From positions 1 to 7,298 of the forward strand of contig JADZET010000305.1 in assembly GCA_020850375.1 (NCBI GenBank): a stretch of DNA of 7,298 nucleotides, given 5' to 3'. The translations under genes and the position numbers were made by a program. The DNA is from Phycisphaeraceae bacterium (lineage in GTDB: Bacteria; Planctomycetota; Phycisphaerae; Phycisphaerales; Phycisphaeraceae). Positions 1 to 6,000 of this stretch are shown here, one piece after another (positions within the stretch are counted from its first letter, which is position 1; each line of letters begins with the position of its first letter). The notes below the pieces were generated by a model. It did no database searches and had not been told where the DNA came from. It saw nothing but the letters and a program-made list of their open reading frames with translations.

Positions 1-75
1 AGCCCGCGAAGTATTCTGTCCGCTTCGGCGGATGACTTGTGGCGCTCAGACCCAAACTCGAGCCCGAGGAGTTGG
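1..75. other. Leader / upstream region, no gene callable
   Basis: These 75 bases precede the giant gene. Its frame is open back to base 1, so an upstream start outside the window cannot be strictly excluded. However, the in-frame TTG at 37 lacks a convincing ribosome-binding site, and LEPR-XLL motifs normally sit near the N-terminus. Frame 3 reads PAKYSVRFGG and then stops with TGA at 33-35, which could be the tail of a preceding gene, but ten codons are too few to call. I see no convincing promoter or terminator hairpin. Confidence 0.4.
66..71 (+). promoter_or_regulatory. Ribosome-binding site GAGGAG
   Basis: GAGGAG lies 4 bases before ATG 76 and 7 bases before ATG 79. It is complementary to the usual 16S rRNA 3' end. 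Spacing favours the second ATG of the ATGATG pair, while the first remains possible. This site is the main reason for placing the gene start here rather than at an upstream codon. Confidence 0.65.
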
Positions 76-3000
76 ATGATGTTCGATCGCAGCGACCGGC
101 CGCAGATCTCGCTGTCCCTCAACGACCAGCAGACCTGCCTGGAATCCCTCGAACCCCGCCTGCTGCTGTCGACGCTCTTCGGTGGTGAGACCTTCGAGTT
201 CCAGGACGCTCAGCAGCAGCGGATCATCGTCTCGGTCGGCGGCAACGTTGTGGTCGAGGTCATCGGCGGCACGGTCAGCATCAACGACAACACCGTCATC
301 CTGCACCAGATGCCCGGCGACATCTGGACCAGTTCCATTGGCCGAGGCGGGATTCGCCTCAACGGCGGTTTCGCGGGCCAGAAGGGTTCGGACCCCGTGA
401 CCCTCGATTCCCTCAACGGTGCGCCAATCAGTTACTCCGCGCCCGGCGGGTTGGGCGGCGGCGGCGGCCCGGTCTTCGGCAACAATCTCTCGGTCAACGC
501 CCTGGCCAGCAACGCCGAGGGCGACACCTACGGGTTCAATTTCTATGAGCCCTCGGGCGGGCTCGGCGCGCCGACGGTTCACCTGTTCAGGTTCGTCAAT
601 CACGGCAGCACCGGCGCCGTCGAAAGCCAGGTCGCCGACCTGGGGCCGAGGATCAGAGCACTGGTCTTCGGCGGCACGCCCCCCGAGGACAATCCCCCGG
701 AGGTGCGGGGGGTCGACGCCGCCGCGTTCAACCCCATCGACGGCCGGCTGTACTTTGTCGCCACGGTCAACCGGCCCGACCTGCCCAACTCGCCGCAGGG
801 CCTTGAGTACGTGCTCAGCATCGACGTCAGCGGCAACCTGCTCACGGCCTCGAGCACGATGAGGAAGGTCGACAACGACGGCCTGTTCGGCGACACCATC
901 GGCGAGCAGCAGCTCCAGGTGCATTCGATCGCCTTCGACCAGGTGCTCGACACGCCCGGCGACTACGGCACCAGCAGCATCTCGGGCGGCGCGCCGTCGA
1001 GCTACATGTGGGCCTATTACACGCTGACCCTGCCGAACATCGGCGAACGGGCCGTGCTGGCGAAGTACGAGGTCTATGACGACGGCGTCATCGGCCCGCC
1101 GAGGATCGACACCAACGCCCCGATCCGTTCGACCTTCCTGCAGATCGGCACGGGCGTCAACGCCCAGCCGCTGCTGAGCATCCGCGGCATCGACTTCAAC
1201 TCCTTCAACCCCGCCCTCGAGGAATCGGGGATCTTCGCCATCACCAACGAGGGCAACGCCAGCTCGATGCTCTACCTGGCCTTTGACCCCACCGCGGTCA
1301 ACTCGCTGGTCGTGACCATCAACAACTTCGGGACCGTCTTTGACCCCGACGACCCCGACTTCACGCCGACGGCCGCCGACGCCGCCTTCAACGACCAGCA
1401 GATCCGCGGCGAGAGCCCGGGCTCCCTGACCTGGAACCCCGTCCTGGTCAACCCCTACACCGGCCGACAGGGCGTCTTCCTCTTCGCCGACACCGAGACC
1501 GACGACCTGATGTTCGTCTCGGAGCTCCAGCGTTTCGGGCAGGCCAACGCGTTCTTCATCTACGTCACCCAGGGCGACCCCAACGGATACATCACCTTCT
1601 CCGTCGAGACGCTCGACGAGGCCACGGGCATCCGCACGATCACGCCCTACGACGGCTCCCTGCAGGAGATGCGGGTCATCGGCCTCTCGGCCGGCGACTT
1701 TATCACCGTCAACGCCAGCGGTGTCGGCGGGGCCATGCTCGGCGCCGTCACCCTAGACCTCAACCCCGATAACCCCGAGGACGATCTGATCCCGCTGCTC
1801 CAGGCCTCGCTCAGCGGCAGCCGGCTTGACGACTTCTACGGCTCCCTCGGCACGCTCCCCGCCGGCCTCGAAACGATCACCCCCGGCCTGGTCGTCGCCC
1901 GCAGCCTGCTGAGCTACTACCAGCCGGGCATCTCCATCGCCGACCGGCTGCTTAAGCAGAACATGGACCTCGTCGAGGGCATGTCGGCCAGCGGCGACGG
2001 ACGGACCCTGGCCCTGATCGATACCGACGCCAAGAGCCTCTTCGGCTTCGCCTACACCACGCCCGGCGATGACCTGGCCTTCTACGACACCGTGACACGG
2101 ACCCTCACCACGCCCGTGCGCGTCTTCTACAACGTCAACCCGCCGGGCCCTGACACCGTCACCTACCTCCCCCGCGTCCAGGGCCTGGACTACGGCGGCG
2201 GCTTCTTCGGTGAGAAGCTCTTCGCCATCTATGACCTTGACACCACCGCCGCGACCGACCTGCGCCTGGGCACCATCGCCGCCACCGGCGAGTTCAGCCC
2301 CGTGGCCGGCGGCGGCCAGCTCGATACGTCGATCGTGGCCGTGCAGGCCATGGCCTTCACCCCCGACCAGACCCAGCTCTACATCATCGGCCTGAACGTC
2401 CTGGACGAGGCCCGGCTCTACCGCTACGACATCGACCCGGACACCGGCGCGATGTCCAACTTCCAGACCATCGGCCGGCTGGTCGACGCGGCCACGGGCG
2501 AGATGCCCACGAACTTCGGCTCGATGGACTTCACCGGCAACACCGTCGGCGGTCTGCCGCAGCTGCTGGCCCACGACCGCCACAACGGACGGCTGGTGGA
2601 CATCTCCCTGACGCCTGTCGGCGTTCATGTGCTCGTCGGCGCCAACGTCGCGACCGACAAGGGCTCGCTCCGCCCGGCCGTCGGCGCCATCACCTACGAC
2701 CGACTGAACAACCGCATGTTCGCGGTGGATAACACCTTCGGCCAGATGCCCCTGGCCGATGAGAACTCGACTCGCACGACGGCATTCGTCAACGGCCAGC
2801 TCGTGGTCACCCACGAGGCGGTCGACGAGTCGGCCGCCCTGATGGTCCTGACCGGGCTGACCTCGACCTCGGCCCGGCCGCAGGACCTGGGCCGGTTCCT
2901 CTTCGGCGGCTCGGTCACCGGCGCCGTCTCGATCAGCGGCTCGATGCAGACCTTCTACGCCGGCTGGATCATCCTCGGCGACGCCGCGGGCCAGAACGAC

Positions 3001-6000
3001 TACTACTCGCCGCAGTTCCCCGGCAACTTCTACGTCGGCGGCGACCTGCTCAACCTCATCACGGCCTACAACGCCGGCGGTCTGCTGGCGGACACCGACA
3101 GCACGCGTGACCTCCAACGCGTGATCTACGACACCGGCCTGGACATCGTCGTCAACGGCCGGCTCGGGCAGGTCCGTGCCACGGGCGACTTCCTCGGCTC
3201 GGTCCAGGTTCGCAACGCCGTCGCCCCCGGCGAGCTGGACTTCCGCTACACCTCCACCCCCGAGATCGAGGTCCGCACCTGGGCCCTGTCCGAAGAGGTC
3301 GCCAATGCCATCGTCGGCGGCGAGTGGCTCGGCGGCAATCAGGTCTGGAACAACCAGATCAGCGAGACGGACTTCCTGCTCAACGACGTCAACCCGCAGT
3401 TCCTCGGGGCCCTGCCCCTGACGACCCTCGGCGCCAACACCAACATCGTCCGCGGCAACCTCTCGTGGAACGCCATCGCGTCGCCCGACCTGGCCGACTA
3501 CTACGCCGTGGCCCTGATGGGCGGGCAGACCCTCTCGCTCCAGCTGGCCACGGGCGAGCTGCAGGTCTACCTCTTCGACCCCGACGGCAACGTCGTGGCC
3601 TCGAATTACTCGCGCGTCAGCGACGGCACCCACCAGGTCTTCGCCTACAAGGCCACCCGGCCCGGCGTCTACCGCATCGGCGTGTTCATGCTGGGCGACC
3701 TGAATCACACCGGCGCCATCAACGACGACATCAACCCCGTGGCGCTCGTCGACGAGAATTACGAGCTGCGGGTCACCAGCCTGGGCAACCTGGCCTTCGG
3801 CGGCCTGAGCGCGGTCCGGCACATCTACAGCATGGACGGCAGCTCGCCGGCGTTCGAGGTCGACCACGGCGACCTCGGCGCCCTCTGGGCAGGCGACGGT
3901 CTGCTCCTGCCCGCCGTCAGCACAGGCTCCATCTTCTTTTACGGTGGGGCGGACCCGTTGTTCAGCAACATCCCCGGCATGTCGACGATCCGCGTGCGCA
4001 GCGGCGACCTGCGCGCCATCGTCGGATCGTCGATCGGGCTGGACGACGCGATCGAGCCGGGCGCCGAGGGCTTCAATCAGACCGACGATTTCCTCAACGA
4101 CCCCGAGATCGAGGTCTGGAGCGGCAACATCGGCCTGATCCGCTCGGCCGCGTTCATGGCCATCGACATCGGCACGCTGACCTTCATCGAGGACGCGACC
4201 GACCCCTCCACCCGCGCCGTCCTGGCCGCGCTGGACATCCGGCCGATCGGCGGCAACATCCAGTTCATCGACGCCGGCTACAGCATCGAGACCAACGCCA
4301 TCTTCTGGGGCAACATCCGCGTCAACGGCAGCATCGGCGTCTTCCGCGCCGACAACGTGGGCATGGCCACCTACCCGGCCTCCGTCTCGTCCCTGGTCTC
4401 GACGAGCTTCGAGATCAACGCCTCGGGCACCACCGCCGGCGCGGTCCTGGACATGATCGACGTCCGCGGCAACTGGGGCGACTTCCAGGACGGCGGCATC
4501 CCCCTGAGCATCGGCGGCGGCGGCAACATCCGCTTCATCAAGGTCGGAGGGTTCGCCTACAACGATCGCTTCTACGGCGCGCCCGGCTCCTCCGAGGCAA
4601 GCTACGACATCGACCCCAACGATCCGGACAAGTGGCTCCGCGACCCGGTGCGGATCGTGGACGACGGCGGCGCCGTCTTCTACGTGGCCCCGCTGCGCGA
4701 CGTGGCCAACCCGGGCTATGACCCCGTGGCCTCGCCCGACATCGAGCCGAGCATGCCCAACTTCGTGATCATCCGCGCCCTGGGCGTGCGGCACTCCGGC
4801 GGCGTGGTGGTCACCAGCATCCAGGCCGGCGACGTGGGCGTGGTGCCCGAGATCGGCATCAACAACATCGCGATGCCGATCGTCGGCGGCGTGGCCGTCT
4901 GGGGCGTCTCCGGCCGGGCCGCGGAGATCGGCCAGATCTACATCGACCCCACCGCCCGCGGCGGCTCGGGCGTCCCGACCGACAATCCCGGCGGCGCCAA
5001 CGAGACGCAGTGGACCGTCAACGTCCTGCTCCACGGCTCCGTGGCCCTGGACGTCTACGACATCTCCAGCAACCCCAACGTCGTCTTCAACCGCATCCGC
5101 AACGAGAGCGGCTACCGCGGCGAGGACGGCGTGTTCGTCGGCGGCAACTTCTTCAACGGCCTGGTCGAGGGCGTGGGCGAGCTCTACGCCGCGGGCAACA
5201 TCGGCGTGGCCACCGGCTCGACAGGCGCCGACCTCGGCAGCACGCGCATCCTGGTCCAACAGATCCCCGCCTACCAAGACCAAGACCCCGACACGCTCTA
5301 CCCCCTGGGGCTGCGGGACACCGGCTGGGTGGTCGTTCGCGCCGACGGCGGCCCCGCGACCGTTGGCCGCATCGCCGCCGGCCGGGCGATGGCCAACCTC
5401 CTGATCGCCGGCGACGTCCGCGAGATCATCGCCGACGAGGACCACAGTTTCCGCTCCGACGATGACATCTACGAGGGCATCGCCGGCCCGATCTGGGTCA
5501 CCAACATCGCCCACACCCACCCCAGCCCCGGCAACTACGTCATCCTCGGCACGCTCGGCACCCTGGACATCGGCGAGGGCATCGCCCCGATCGGCTCGGG
5601 CATGGTCGGCGGCGGCGCCGTGGTCGTCGGTGACACGGACCAGGAAGACACGGGCATGGTCGGCCGGATCGACGTGGTCCGCAATCGTGGCCTGGGCTCC
5701 GACATCGCCGGCGCCATCGTGACCACCGGTGAGATCGGCCGCATCACCATCGACGACGGGGCACTGATCGGCGCCAGGATCTTTACCCGGCTCAGCATCC
5801 ATTACATGGCCGCCGAGCCCCTGTCCTACCTTGTGCCGATCTTCGGTGAGGCCGTCGGCAACATCGAGACGGATATCGAACTCGGCTCGCTCCAGATCAA
5901 CGGTCGCGGCGGCATCATCGGGTCCTACATCGGCGGCACGGACATGGGCCCCATCTCCGTCCGCGGCGGCTTCGGCATCATCCACAGCGTCATCGAGATG

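Noticed and set aside
3..35. C-terminal tail of an upstream gene (PAKYSVRFGG then TGA)
   Set aside because: Only ten codons are visible, and any short stretch can look like this. It is left as a possibility without a call.
136..138. Cys21 as a lipoprotein attachment site
   Set aside because: The preceding residues QQT do not form a lipobox and there is no hydrophobic segment before them.
46..924. - strand open frame of 292 codons
   Set aside because: It is the continuation of the same codon-aligned antisense shadow beyond the single CTA at 1753. It has the same biased composition and no motif.
3324..4721. + strand open frame of 465 codons in another frame
   Set aside because: The product is Arg-, Pro-, His- and Gln-rich text typical of a GC-rich gene read out of frame, and it lies wholly inside the giant gene.
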